Below, piece after piece: positions 15,758 to 24,187 of a stretch of 33,029 nt of DNA. The notes beneath the pieces were generated by a model. The model was given only the letters and a program-made list of their open reading frames with translations, was not told where the DNA came from and ran no database searches. Each line of letters starts with the position of its first letter. Position 1 is the first letter of the stretch. The stretch comes from Parafrankia sp. EUN1f (lineage in GTDB: Bacteria > Actinomycetota > Actinomycetes > Frankiales > Frankiaceae), in the NCBI RefSeq assembly GCF_000177675.1, contig NZ_ADGX01000093.1, positions 1 to 33,029 on the forward strand, written 5' to 3'. The position numbers were made by a program, and so were the translations under genes.

Positions 15758-18460
15758 GTGAGTCGCGGTGACGCCAGGCGGGTGTTCATCAGCGCGGCGG
15801 ACGCGGATCGCGGCTGGGCCCAGTGGATCGCGCTACAGCTTCGCCAGGCGGGTTACATCGTGGAGTACGAGCGGTCCTGGCAGGCAGACGCCAGTTTCCC
15901 GGCCAACATGGACAACGCGCTCGCCCGAGCCGACAAGATCATTTCGGTGGTGTCGCCGGTCTACATCGACCAGAGCACCTATGGGCTTGAGGCGGTCGTC
16001 CGGACCGCTCGGAACCGCGACGGTGTGCTCGTGCCCGTCCTGGTCGCGCCGACCACCCTGCCACCGCTGCTCGGCCGGCTCTCGCACGTCAGCCTGATAG
16101 GTCTCGACGAGGCGGAAGCGCAACAGCGACTGCTCGGCGGGGTGCGCGGCATCCCGCTTCCGAGAGCAGACGAGGGCGTGCTCTGGCTCGGCAGCGTGGC
16201 ACCCACTCGCCAGGTCCCGCCGGCACCGGCCACCCCACCCCCTGCGCCGAAGCTGCCCGCGCCGTTCCCCGGCCGCATCGACATGCTGGCCGACCAGGTC
16301 GCCAGGGCGCTGCCGCCCTATGAGATCGGCGCGCGGCTCGGCGCGGGCGGCTTCGGTGTCGTGTTCGAGGGTCGGCACCGCGCCCTGAACCGCCGGGTCG
16401 CGGTCAAGGTGCTCTCGGCCGACCGAGAGGACGCCCAGGCTCGGTACTCCTCCGAGGCGCGGGTCCTGGCCAACCTCGACCACCACGCCCACGTCGTCCG
16501 GGTCTACGACTACGTCGAGCAGGACGAGCTCCACATGATCATCATGGAGCTGCTCTCCGGAGGAACGCTGACCAGGCGCCTTCGGCGGCTGTCGCAGCCG
16601 GACGCGTGCGCCGTGGGACTGGCCGTCGCCGAGGCGCTTTCCCATGTGCACGGACATAATGTGCTGCACCGGGACATCAAACCCGACAACATGCTGTTCG
16701 ACGATGACGGTCTGTTGAAGGTGACCGACTTCGGCATCGCCAAGATCTTCGACGGGTCGGGGGCAAGCGCCACCGCGATCGTCGGCACGCCGAAGTACAT
16801 GGCCCCGGAGCAGATCAGTGGCGAACGGCTCGGACCATCGACGGACCTGTACTCGCTGGCCGCGGTGCTTTACGAGCTGCTGTCGGGCCAGCCGCTGTTC
16901 GGTCAGGACCTGTCGGTGCCCGTCCTCTACCACCGGCACCTGAATGTCGTGCCACCGCCGCCGGCCGGGGTGCCCTCGGAGATCGGCGCGGTCGTGGTCC
17001 GGGCCCTGGCGAAGCAGGCGGAGCAGCGCCACCCCTCAGCCCGCGACTTCGCCCTCGACCTGGCCGCCGCTGCACGGGAGAGCTTCGGCCAGAACTGGCT
17101 GGCCAGCTCGGCTGTCACGGTGCAGCTCAGCGAGGAAGTGCGCACGGCCGTCACCGGGCCGCTGCCCGGCGGCCACCCCGGACCGAGATCGAAGACGTCC
17201 TCAACGTCCGTGTCCGTTCCGGCGTCCGGCGGCGCGGCGGCGGGATGGGACACTCCGCCGACCACGGTGCCACCGCACGTGCCGTCGGTCGTGTCCGTCC
17301 CCCCGACGGCGCCGGCTCCGGGCGACGACGATCGAGGTGGCCGAGGTGGCCGAGGTGGCCGAGGTGGCCGAGGTGGTCGTCGTCGGGCGTGGCTGGCTGT
17401 CGGGTTCGCGGTGATGGTGGCACTGGTCGCGCTGGGACTCGTGGTGCTCCAGCCCGACGACGAGCCGCCCGCGGTGCTGGGTGGATGCACTCAGGTGACC
17501 GTGTTCTCCGGCGGTGAGGGGACGCCCTACGACGGCTACGGGACCGTGCTCGCCGGCCTGATCGAGGACGCCTACCCGGGTACCTCGGCCAACAACGTCC
17601 CAACCGCGGGCAGCGCCGCCAACCTGGAGAGCGTCCGGATCCCTGCGAACGCCCGGTGCCTGCTCGCGGTCTCGCAGCTCAACACCGCGGTCGACGCCTA
17701 CGGCGGCACACCGGCGCAGTTCCCGACGCCGATCAAAAACCTCCGGATCGTGGGGCCCCTCGGGTTCGACCTCGTCCACCTGGTGGTACGGCGGGACGCC
17801 GGCTTCACCCGGGCCGCTGACCTGTGTGGGAGGCAGGTGCTCAGCGGGCCGACACGGTCGGGAACGTTCCAGATCGGCAGCGCGCTGTTCCGGGTACTCG
17901 GCTGTGAGGGCTCGGTGCGGCCCGAGGAGGCGGCGCTGACCGACCAGCTGGCGCGGGTCCGGCGCGGCGCGGTTGACGCGGTGCTGTGGGCGGGCGGCTC
18001 GCCGACGGCCGAGATCCGGGAATCGCTGAGGGACGGTGAGTGGGCCACCCTGCTGCCCACAGGCGACAGCGTAGGACCGATGATCAACGACTGGAACGGT
18101 CGGGTCGGCACCACGTTCGGTGCGAACTTCGTCGCCGGGGACGTCTACACCGCCGAGGAGATCCTGCCCAGCGACTACCCGGGCGTCGGGCGGACGCTGG
18201 CGGTCGCGGTGCCGAACGGCGTGGTCGCGAACCAGAGCGCCGATCCCGACCTGGTGGCCTTCGTCGCCAGGGCGCTGTTCGACGACCGGAGTACGTTCGA
18301 GGCCGCGCTCTGGGTCGACGGCGGCGGCGGCCGACACTTCCCGACCGCCGCCGAGTCGGTGGCTCGCAATCCCGTCTACTGCCTGGTACCGCTGCACCCG
18401 AGCGCCCGGACCTACTATGCCGAGACCGGCTCGGTGCCCGGCTGCACCGCCGGGACCTGA
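15758..18460 (+). CDS. TIR domain - Ser/Thr kinase - TM - TAXI-type solute-binding receptor
   Basis: About 900 residues, apparently one intact gene. Residues 7-135 are a TIR domain (VFISAADADRGWAQWIA; SPVYIDQSTYGLEA), with Glu78 at the place of the NADase catalytic Glu. A Pro-rich linker (152-172) leads to a Hanks-type kinase (188-450): glycine loop GAGGFG (195-200), Lys217, Glu233, HRD Asp306, Asn311, DFG Asp324, then MAPE. A disordered region and five RGG repeats (526-540) precede one transmembrane helix (545-564). The outside part (570-900) resembles TAXI-family periplasmic solute-binding proteins of TRAP transporters: VFSGGEGTPYDGYG, GSAANLESV, LAVSQL. GTG 15758 has GGGGAG 7 bases upstream; ATG 15737 is an in-frame alternative. 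Inferred role: ligand sensing outside controls kinase and TIR output inside. It lies among decayed genes, with no obvious partner. Confidence 0.85.
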   Translation: MSRGDARRVFISAADADRGWAQWIALQLRQAGYIVEYERSWQADASFPANMDNALARADKIISVVSPVYIDQSTYGLEAVVRTARNRDGVLVPVLVAPTTLPPLLGRLSHVSLIGLDEAEAQQRLLGGVRGIPLPRADEGVLWLGSVAPTRQVPPAPATPPPAPKLPAPFPGRIDMLADQVARALPPYEIGARLGAGGFGVVFEGRHRALNRRVAVKVLSADREDAQARYSSEARVLANLDHHAHVVRVYDYVEQDELHMIIMELLSGGTLTRRLRRLSQPDACAVGLAVAEALSHVHGHNVLHRDIKPDNMLFDDDGLLKVTDFGIAKIFDGSGASATAIVGTPKYMAPEQISGERLGPSTDLYSLAAVLYELLSGQPLFGQDLSVPVLYHRHLNVVPPPPAGVPSEIGAVVVRALAKQAEQRHPSARDFALDLAAAARESFGQNWLASSAVTVQLSEEVRTAVTGPLPGGHPGPRSKTSSTSVSVPASGGAAAGWDTPPTTVPPHVPSVVSVPPTAPAPGDDDRGGRGGRGGRGGRGGRRRAWLAVGFAVMVALVALGLVVLQPDDEPPAVLGGCTQVTVFSGGEGTPYDGYGTVLAGLIEDAYPGTSANNVPTAGSAANLESVRIPANARCLLAVSQLNTAVDAYGGTPAQFPTPIKNLRIVGPLGFDLVHLVVRRDAGFTRAADLCGRQVLSGPTRSGTFQIGSALFRVLGCEGSVRPEEAALTDQLARVRRGAVDAVLWAGGSPTAEIRESLRDGEWATLLPTGDSVGPMINDWNGRVGTTFGANFVAGDVYTAEEILPSDYPGVGRTLAVAVPNGVVANQSADPDLVAFVARALFDDRSTFEAALWVDGGGGRHFPTAAESVARNPVYCLVPLHPSARTYYAETGSVPGCTAGT
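17333..17377 (+). repeat. 9-bp tandem repeat encoding RGG
   Basis: Four perfect CGAGGTGGC units and a fifth with one changed base encode (RGG)5 just inside the transmembrane helix of the kinase. The basic stretch fits the positive-inside rule. Unit number may vary between strains without shifting frame. Confidence 0.85.
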
Positions 18461-18687
18461 CGGCCGGCGCGCCGGGCGTGGTGGTCGTGGTGGTCGTGGT
18501 GGTCGTCTCTCGGAGGCTGAGCGGCCCCGGTACGGCAACGCCACCGCCAGCGCGGCGCTGCATCGGCTCTCCTGATGCAGGCCGCGCGCCAGACCGCGTT
18601 GCTGCCTGCGCCGGGTGACGCGTTGTTCCCTGGTGTCCTGTGTTCTGAGTCGTTAGTCCGTTCACGCCAGGCGGCGAGGGTCCCGGT
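18461..18687. other. Gene-free stretch with a 9-bp simple repeat
   Basis: Holds a 12-bp palindrome CCGGCGCGCCGG (18465-18476) just after the kinase stop and three GTGGTCGTG-type 9-bp units (18481-18507, last unit imperfect). No coding is evident. The palindrome may help end transcription. Confidence 0.5.
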
Positions 18688-18939
18688 TCAGGAGGCTCGC
18701 CAGGCGTAGGCGTACGGCTGGGCGTCCATGGTGATCCGGAACGCGGTGACGGCGACCTCGACGTCGCCGGCTGGGACCTCCGGCCAGACCACCTGCGCCC
18801 AGTACGCCCCGTAGGTCGGTCGGAACTCGGGCCGGTCGTTCTCGCTCGCCCCGACGACGATCGCGTTCTTGGCCGCGGACTCGGAGTGGACCCGGGCACC
18901 GTCGTCCTCGTAGGGCGGCTCGAACAGGTCGTGCGGGTC
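18688..18939 (-). pseudogene. Subtilase (S8 peptidase) C-terminal remnant
   Basis: A minus-strand frame without a proper start encodes DPHDLFEPPYEDDGARVHSE followed by AAKNAIVVGASENDRPEF and a C-terminal beta-rich end (VEVAVTAFRITMDAQPYAYAW), with a stop at 18688-18690. The first two parts resemble separate regions of bacterial subtilases, but the stretch between them and the catalytic Ser region are missing, so the gene has lost internal sequence. It is non-functional as it stands. The assignment rests on recognised motifs only. Confidence 0.5.
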
Positions 18940-19188
18940 AGGTCGACCAAGGTCGGCCTGACCTGGCTGCGGCGTCCCTGACCGTCACGACCGGTGGGTT
19001 CGCGGGTACTTGACGTCAGCGGATGTGAGGGAAAGACTATCTTTTGTGTCGAGAAACTGGGGATTCGCCCGACGTCTCGCCATCGACCTGCGCCGCGCCA
19101 GCAGCGCGCTGTGTCGTCGGGCAGGGCTCGCGCACTGACACCCGGCTGACGGCACGAGGCCCGGATCCCGGGCACGGTCAGGATTTCC

Positions 19189-20301
19189 GTGATCTCTGTA
19201 GAGGGTCTCCGCAAGGTCTATCGCACCCGTTCCGGTGAGGTCGTGGCGCTTGACGGCATCGACCTGCATGTCGCCGTGGGGCGGATCCATGGTGTCGTCG
19301 GCCGCAGCGGCGCGGGTAAGAGCACGCTGGTCCGCTGCCTGACAGCCGTCGAACGTCCGACCTCGGGGTCGGTGCGTATCGACGGGCGGGATCTGACCGC
19401 GCTCGGTGAGGCCGAGCGCCGCCGGGCCCGGCGCCGGATCGGCATGGTCTTCCAGCATGTGGACCTGCTGGCCAACCGGTCGGCGGCGGCGAATGTGGCG
19501 TTTCCGCTGGAGCTGGCGGGCGTGCGCCGGGCGGCCCGCCGGGCCCGCACGGCAGAGCTGCTGGAGCTGGTCGGCCTCGCCGACCGCGCCAGGGCATATC
19601 CGGCGCAGCTCTCCGGCGGCCAGCGCCAGCGGGTGGGCATCGCGCGGGCGCTGGCCAGCGATCCCGCGGTGCTGCTGTGCGATGAGCCGACGTCCGCGCT
19701 GGACGGCACGACGACCCGGCAGATCCTCCGCCTGATCAAGGACGTCCGGGATCGCCTCGGTGTGACCGTCCTTCTCATCACCCACGAACTCTCAGTGGTC
19801 AGGGAGGTGTGCGACAGCGTGACACTGCTGCAGGACGGCCGGGTAGCGGAGCAGGGGGATCTGGCGACGGTGCTCACCCGGCCGGGTTCGCGGCTGGCCC
19901 GCGACCTGCTGCCGATCCTCCCGCCCGACCGGTCGGGGCCGCTCGCGCTGCTGGAGATGTCGTTCGCCGGCCCGAGCCCGGACGGCGGTGGCGAGAACTG
20001 GGCCAGCCTCGCCTTCGCCCAGCTGGTGCGGCACCTGGACGCCGACGTGGCGATCCTCGGCGGCGCCGTGGAGGCCTACGGCGCCCAGCGGTTCGGACGG
20101 ATGCGGATCGGCCTCCCGCCGACGGTGTCAGTCCCCGACGCGATCACGTTCCTGCGTGCTCGAGGGCTCGCTGTCGAGATCATCCCAAACAGTGACAAAA
20201 AAGACGAAGTCGACGGGATGGGCGAGGCGGATGAGGCGAACAAGACGAAGGCGGATGAATCGGAGGGCGCTGGCGGGGGAGGGGGAGGCGGCGAGCGATG
20301 A
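19189..20301 (+). CDS. metN: Methionine ABC transporter ATP-binding protein MetN
   Basis: 370 residues. The ATPase has Walker A GRSGAGKS (38-45), Q-loop MVFQH, signature LSGGQRQRVGIARAL, Walker B VLLCDEPTSALD and the H-loop ITHE. A C-terminal NIL-type domain (about 260-340, ENWASLAFAQLVRHLDADVAILGG) is the methionine-sensing domain typical of MetN, which shuts down transport when cytoplasmic methionine is high. An acidic, poly-Gly tail of about 28 residues is unusual. GTG 19189 has AGGA at 19180-19183. The metI gene overlaps by 4 bp (20298-20301). No SAM riboswitch was recognised in the 18940-19188 leader. Confidence 0.92.
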   Translation: MISVEGLRKVYRTRSGEVVALDGIDLHVAVGRIHGVVGRSGAGKSTLVRCLTAVERPTSGSVRIDGRDLTALGEAERRRARRRIGMVFQHVDLLANRSAAANVAFPLELAGVRRAARRARTAELLELVGLADRARAYPAQLSGGQRQRVGIARALASDPAVLLCDEPTSALDGTTTRQILRLIKDVRDRLGVTVLLITHELSVVREVCDSVTLLQDGRVAEQGDLATVLTRPGSRLARDLLPILPPDRSGPLALLEMSFAGPSPDGGGENWASLAFAQLVRHLDADVAILGGAVEAYGAQRFGRMRIGLPPTVSVPDAITFLRARGLAVEIIPNSDKKDEVDGMGEADEANKTKADESEGAGGGGGGGER

Positions 20302-20987
20302 GTGTCGGGGCGAGCGGCGTGTTCGAGGTGTTCGACAACCGGGTGCTCAGCGAGCGCCTGCCCGACGCGACCCTGGAGACCATCCAGATGGTCGGCTTCA
20401 GCTCGTTGTTCACCCTGCTTCTCGGACTTCCGCTCGGCCTGCTGCTGCACGCGAGCTCGCCCGGGGGGCTCTGGCCTTCGGCCCTCGCCCACCGGGCGCT
20501 CGGACTGGTCGTCAACGTCGGCCGGTCGCTGCCGTTCCTGATCCTGTTGATCGCGGTCATTCCGTTCACCCGGTTCGTCGTCGGGACGAACATCGGCCCC
20601 GAGGCGGCGGTCGTGCCGCTGACGCTCGGCGCGTCACCCTTCTTCGCCCGCCTTGTCGAGAGCGCCGCGCGGGAGGTCGATCCGAACACCGTCGAGGCCG
20701 TGGTGGTGATGGGCGCCTCCCGGTCGCAGGTGGTGGTGAAGGTTCTCGTACCCGAGGCGCTGCCGGGCATTGTCGCCGGTTTCACCACGACCATCGTGAC
20801 CATCGTGTCGTATTCCGCGATGGCCGGTTCGGTGGGCGGCGGCGGGCTCGGATACCTCGCTGTCAGCTATGGCTACAACCGGTTCCAGACCGACGTGATG
20901 GTGGTGACGGTCATCGTTCTCGTCGCCATCGTCCAGATCATCCAGCTGGCCGGGGATTTCGCTGCCCGGCGGCTGGACCATCGTTAG
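20298..20987 (+). CDS. metI: Methionine ABC transporter permease MetI
   Basis: 229 residues with about five hydrophobic helices. The EAA cytoplasmic loop (VEAVVVMGASRSQVVVKVLVPEALPGI) couples to the MetN ATPase. ATETIQMV-like first-helix and MAGSVGGGGLGYLAV segments are typical MetI landmarks. The start overlaps metN by 4 bp. It forms the membrane channel as a homodimer. Confidence 0.92.
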   Translation: MSVGASGVFEVFDNRVLSERLPDATLETIQMVGFSSLFTLLLGLPLGLLLHASSPGGLWPSALAHRALGLVVNVGRSLPFLILLIAVIPFTRFVVGTNIGPEAAVVPLTLGASPFFARLVESAAREVDPNTVEAVVVMGASRSQVVVKVLVPEALPGIVAGFTTTIVTIVSYSAMAGSVGGGGLGYLAVSYGYNRFQTDVMVVTVIVLVAIVQIIQLAGDFAARRLDHR

Positions 20988-21055
20988 CCACCGTGCACCA
21001 CCGCGATCTGTTCCCGTTCCGCCCGCCCGGGCGAGCAACAACGGAAGGAAACCAC

Positions 21056-21892
21056 GTGCGCAGAAGACTCCTGCCGATCGCCGTCTCCGTTCTTTCGATG
21101 GTTGTCGCCCTCGGTGCCTGCGGTGACTCCGACGATGACGACGGCGCGGGCGGCGGTTCCGGTATTCAGACGATCAGGATAGGTGCGAGCCCGACGCCGC
21201 ACGCGGAGATCCTCCAGTTTGTACAGGACGAGCTGGCAGCCAAGGCCGGGCTGAAACTCGACATCGTTGAGTACACCGACTACATCCAGCCGAACGTCGC
21301 GCTCTCCGAGGGCGATCTCGACGCGAACTACTTCCAGCACCTGCCCTACTTCGAGGCCCAGGTGGCCGAACGGGGCTACAAGTTCGACCACTTCCCCGGT
21401 GTCCACATCGAGCCGTACGCGGCGTACTCCGACTCGATCGACGACATCGCCGACCTGCCGGAGGGAGGCCGGATCGGCGTCACCAACGACCCGTCCAACC
21501 AGGCCCGCGCGCTGGACCTGCTGGTCGAAGCCGACTTGATCACCCTGGACGACACCGGCGACGAGGACCCGACCATTCTCGACGTGGCGGACAATCCCAA
21601 GAAGCTGAAGTTCGTCGAGACCGACCCCGAGCAGCTCCCGCGCAGCCTGCAGGACTTCGACCTCGCCATCATCAACGGCAACTACGCGCTCGAAGGCGGT
21701 CTGAACCCGGTCACCGACTCCCTGCTGCTCGAATCCGGCGAGAACAACCCCTACGCGAACTTCGTGGCGGTCCGGGCCGAGGACCTCGATGACCCCGGGC
21801 TGGTCAAACTCGACCAGCTGCTGCACTCCGCGGAGGTCCGTACGTTCATCACCTCGAAGTGGCCGAAGGGCGAGGTGCTGCCGGCCTTCTGA
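21056..21892 (+). CDS. metQ: Methionine-binding lipoprotein MetQ
   Basis: 278 residues. A short Arg-rich signal leads into a lipobox LGAC with the lipidated Cys at 22. The mature domain has the NlpA/MetQ marks: IRIGASPTPHAEIL, VEYTDYIQPNVAL, GDLDANYFQHLPYF, IGVTNDPSNQARAL and INGNYALEGGL. GTG 21056 has GAAGGA just upstream. It delivers methionine, possibly other methionine forms, to MetNI. It is the last gene of the operon; the following 21893-22051 shows no gene. Confidence 0.93.
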   Translation: MRRRLLPIAVSVLSMVVALGACGDSDDDDGAGGGSGIQTIRIGASPTPHAEILQFVQDELAAKAGLKLDIVEYTDYIQPNVALSEGDLDANYFQHLPYFEAQVAERGYKFDHFPGVHIEPYAAYSDSIDDIADLPEGGRIGVTNDPSNQARALDLLVEADLITLDDTGDEDPTILDVADNPKKLKFVETDPEQLPRSLQDFDLAIINGNYALEGGLNPVTDSLLLESGENNPYANFVAVRAEDLDDPGLVKLDQLLHSAEVRTFITSKWPKGEVLPAF

Positions 21893-22051
21893 GCGGTGGG
21901 CCTCACCGTGCCTTTTCGGCGGACCTGGCTGCCGACGTCCACGGGCTGCGGCGGCGCGGTGGGGCCGAGAACGAGGGCGCCGGAGCGGTCGAGTGTTCGA
22001 CGGGGCAGAACTCGTGATCCTCCGGATCGGCTATGCCGACGACCCCGACGC

Positions 22052-22410
22052 CTACCCGGTGCCGGGCGGCCTTTCCAAGGTGTGGACCCTGACAGGCCTC
22101 CCGAACAGGATGTCGTCTCGGGTCGAGGTGAATCCCAGCCGTTCCGCGACGCGGATGGACGGCGTGTTGCCCGGGTCGATCATCGCCGTGAAGTAGTCCT
22201 CGTCGAGGGTTCGGAAGCCCCACGCGCGGCGAACAGCCCATGGCCACGTTCGGCCCATTGCCGTTCGACGGCTGCCAGTCGCGCCAAGACCTGCGCCCGC
22301 GTGTGCGCTCCCACGAACCGGCTCACCCGCTCGTCCGCGTGCAGGGCCACGAGAAGGTCGGCATCGGCCACCCGCAGCGGCCGCAGCACCAGCCGGGCTG
22401 TCTCAAGCAT
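22052..22410 (-). pseudogene. GNAT N-acetyltransferase with internal deletion
   Basis: ATG 22410 begins METARLVLRPLRVADADLL-type RimJ/RimL N-terminal sequence and runs to GHGLFAA. After a junction near 22215 the frame changes and the C-terminal acetyl-CoA-binding end follows: DYFTAMIDPGNTPSIRVAER, then LGFTSTRDDILFGRPV, with a stop at 22052. The middle third (about 180 bases by comparison with a usual 170-180-residue GNAT) is absent. Confidence 0.65.
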
Positions 22411-22783
22411 CAGTGTAGGTTCCCATTTCGATGGCGTGAGAACCACCGGGCCACCAGCTCCTCGTGCTGAGCTGCGTGACCCGGATCGGGATCTACCCCG
22501 AGGAGACCATCGAAGAACCTGGCGCGATCAAGGGCGAGATGGCAGGCGAGAGTTTCTGAATTATCGTCGTCCTCGCCCTTCTCGCCCTCAGTGTGGGCAT
22601 CAGCCGGGACGCCCTACGACACAATCATGAACTTGCTGCAAGAAGACGGTAGCGCGCGAAGGTCCGGCGCTGGTTATCGGAATTCGCGTGCCGGTCGAAG
22701 AATGATCTGCCGAGTTTGTTCCGTTCCTTCTCGGCCTCAGGAACCTGGCCGCGGGCATCCACCCGTCGGCGAGCGGTGGATGA
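22411..22783. other. Gene-free stretch upstream of the terminator
   Basis: A short plus-strand frame (about 22470-22559) ends GEMAGESF-stop and may be a gene scrap, but nothing assignable is present on either strand. Confidence 0.35.
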
Positions 22784-22816
22784 CCGGCCGGCTTCGGGGG
22801 TGTCGAAGCCGGCCGG
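22784..22816. terminator. Strong 13-bp hairpin after the P450 gene
   Basis: Arms CCGGCCGGCTTCG (22784-22796) and CGAAGCCGGCCGG (22804-22816) pair perfectly over a 7-base loop. It begins 24 bases past the stop of the minus-strand P450 gene. There is no T run, as is common for high-GC actinobacterial terminators. Confidence 0.7.
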
Positions 22817-22839
22817 GCCCGCGTGCGTGGGGGGAGAGG

Positions 22840-24030
22840 TCAGCCGAGAACGAAGTGGAGCTGCTCGTAGCCCCTGACGGTGCTGGTGTGCGAGCGCACC
22901 GACCGCTCGCGGTCGACGCTCCACTCCGGAAAGCGCTTGAGCGTCTCCTCCAGGCCGATCCGCCCTTCGAGACGGGCCAGCGAGGCGCCCAGGCAGTAGT
23001 GCGTCCCGAGGCCGAAGGAGACATGGCTGTCGAACCGGCGGTGGATGTCGAACTTGTCGGCGTCGGGGTACTTGCGCTCGTCACGCCCGGCCGAGCCGGT
23101 GATCAGCAGAACCCTGGACTTCGCCGGCATCTGCACGCCGTGCAGCTCGACGTCCTCGGTGAGCATCCGGGCCTGGACGGGGGACGGCGACTCGTAGCGC
23201 AGCAGCTCCTCGATCGCGCCACCGAGCAGCGACGAGTCGGCCGCGAGCTCGGCCCGCTGGTCCGGGTGGTCGGCCAGGACGGAGCCGGCCCAGCCGAGTA
23301 GCCGGGCGACGGTCTCGGTGCCCGCGCTGACGAGCAGGTTCGTGAAGTCGGCGCACTCCTGGTTGGTCAGCCGCCGGGTGCCGTTCTCGTTGACGATCTC
23401 CGCCTGGACCAGGCTGGTCATCATGTCGTCGCGCGGGTTCTTGCGACGCTCGTCCAGCATGTTGGTCAGATACTCGTGGATCTTGATCTGGGCGGCGAAC
23501 GACACGTCGTTGACCATGCCCTGACCTTCCTCCTGGTGGAAGGTCTGGTCGATCAGCTTGCGGATGTCCTCGCGGTCGGCGGGGTCGACACCGATCAGCT
23601 CGGAGATGACCTTGGACGGCAGCTGCGCGGCGAAGTCCTGCACGTAGTCGAAGCCGTCGCCGCCGATCTGCGGGTCGAGCATCTCCGCGCACAGCTGCCG
23701 GATGGACGTCTCGAGCGCGGAGATCCGCCGCGGCGTGAAGGCCCGGGAGACCAGCGTCCGCAGCTCGGTGTGCTTCGGCGGGTCAATGAAGATCATGTGG
23801 CCGGTGCCCAGTGGCTCCGATGACATGATCTCCAGGACCGTGCCGTAGGCCGAGCTGTAGAGCAGCGGCTCCCGGCTGGCGGCCTCGACGTCGGCGTGCC
23901 GCGACAACGCGAAGAAATCCAGGTCGTCGTTTCGGTAGACCGGTGCCTCATCGCGAAGTCGACGCCACACATCGTAGGGCGCCAGATGAAGCACTTTATC
24001 GTAGGGGCTCCAGCTGATTTCCTCACTCAT
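22840..24030 (-). CDS. Cytochrome P450, second
   Basis: 396 residues. The I-helix is VSAGTETVARLLG (Glu-Thr in place of Asp-Thr), the K-helix ExxR is EELLRY, and the haem loop is FGLGTHYCLGASLARLEGR with ligand Cys346. It is a soluble class I enzyme; no ferredoxin gene is adjacent. ATG 24030 lies 6 bases after a CATAGT box, so the transcript is probably leaderless. It sits downstream of the OB-fold/thiolase and thioesterase genes, suggesting hydroxylation of a lipid or CoA-bound intermediate, which is inference from context. Confidence 0.92.
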   Translation of the reverse strand: MSEEISWSPYDKVLHLAPYDVWRRLRDEAPVYRNDDLDFFALSRHADVEAASREPLLYSSAYGTVLEIMSSEPLGTGHMIFIDPPKHTELRTLVSRAFTPRRISALETSIRQLCAEMLDPQIGGDGFDYVQDFAAQLPSKVISELIGVDPADREDIRKLIDQTFHQEEGQGMVNDVSFAAQIKIHEYLTNMLDERRKNPRDDMMTSLVQAEIVNENGTRRLTNQECADFTNLLVSAGTETVARLLGWAGSVLADHPDQRAELAADSSLLGGAIEELLRYESPSPVQARMLTEDVELHGVQMPAKSRVLLITGSAGRDERKYPDADKFDIHRRFDSHVSFGLGTHYCLGASLARLEGRIGLEETLKRFPEWSVDRERSVRSHTSTVRGYEQLHFVLG

Positions 24031-24036
24031 GACACC

Positions 24037-24042
24037 ACTATG
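24037..24042 (-). promoter_or_regulatory. -10 box for leaderless P450 transcription
   Basis: On the minus strand CATAGT ends 6 bases before the ATG at 24030, the spacing of leaderless promoters, and no convincing ribosome site is present. The rest of the 24031-24187 gap shows no gene. Confidence 0.35.
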
Positions 24043-24187
24043 ACACAGAATGGGCGCCGCTGATTGGCCGGGCCAACGGGGCGATCCGGCGGCGGCAAGG
24101 CGCGACGGGACTCGGCAACGAGCCGGTAATCCCCGTGCATTCCGCGCCGCCGGGCCGGCATTCGTGGCACCGCCCTGGGACGGGTTT

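Noticed and set aside
18481-18507. GTGGTCGTG repeats as an origin or iteron array
   Set aside because: Only three short low-complexity units, with no AT-rich region or replication gene nearby.
18940-19188. SAM riboswitch upstream of metN
   Set aside because: I could not find conserved SAM-I or SAM-IV core elements; methionine control via the NIL domain is enough to explain regulation.
19988-21055. Long in-frame N-terminal extension of metQ through metI
   Set aside because: The extension is out-of-frame metN/metI sequence; the lipoprotein signal and ribosome site place the start at GTG 21056.
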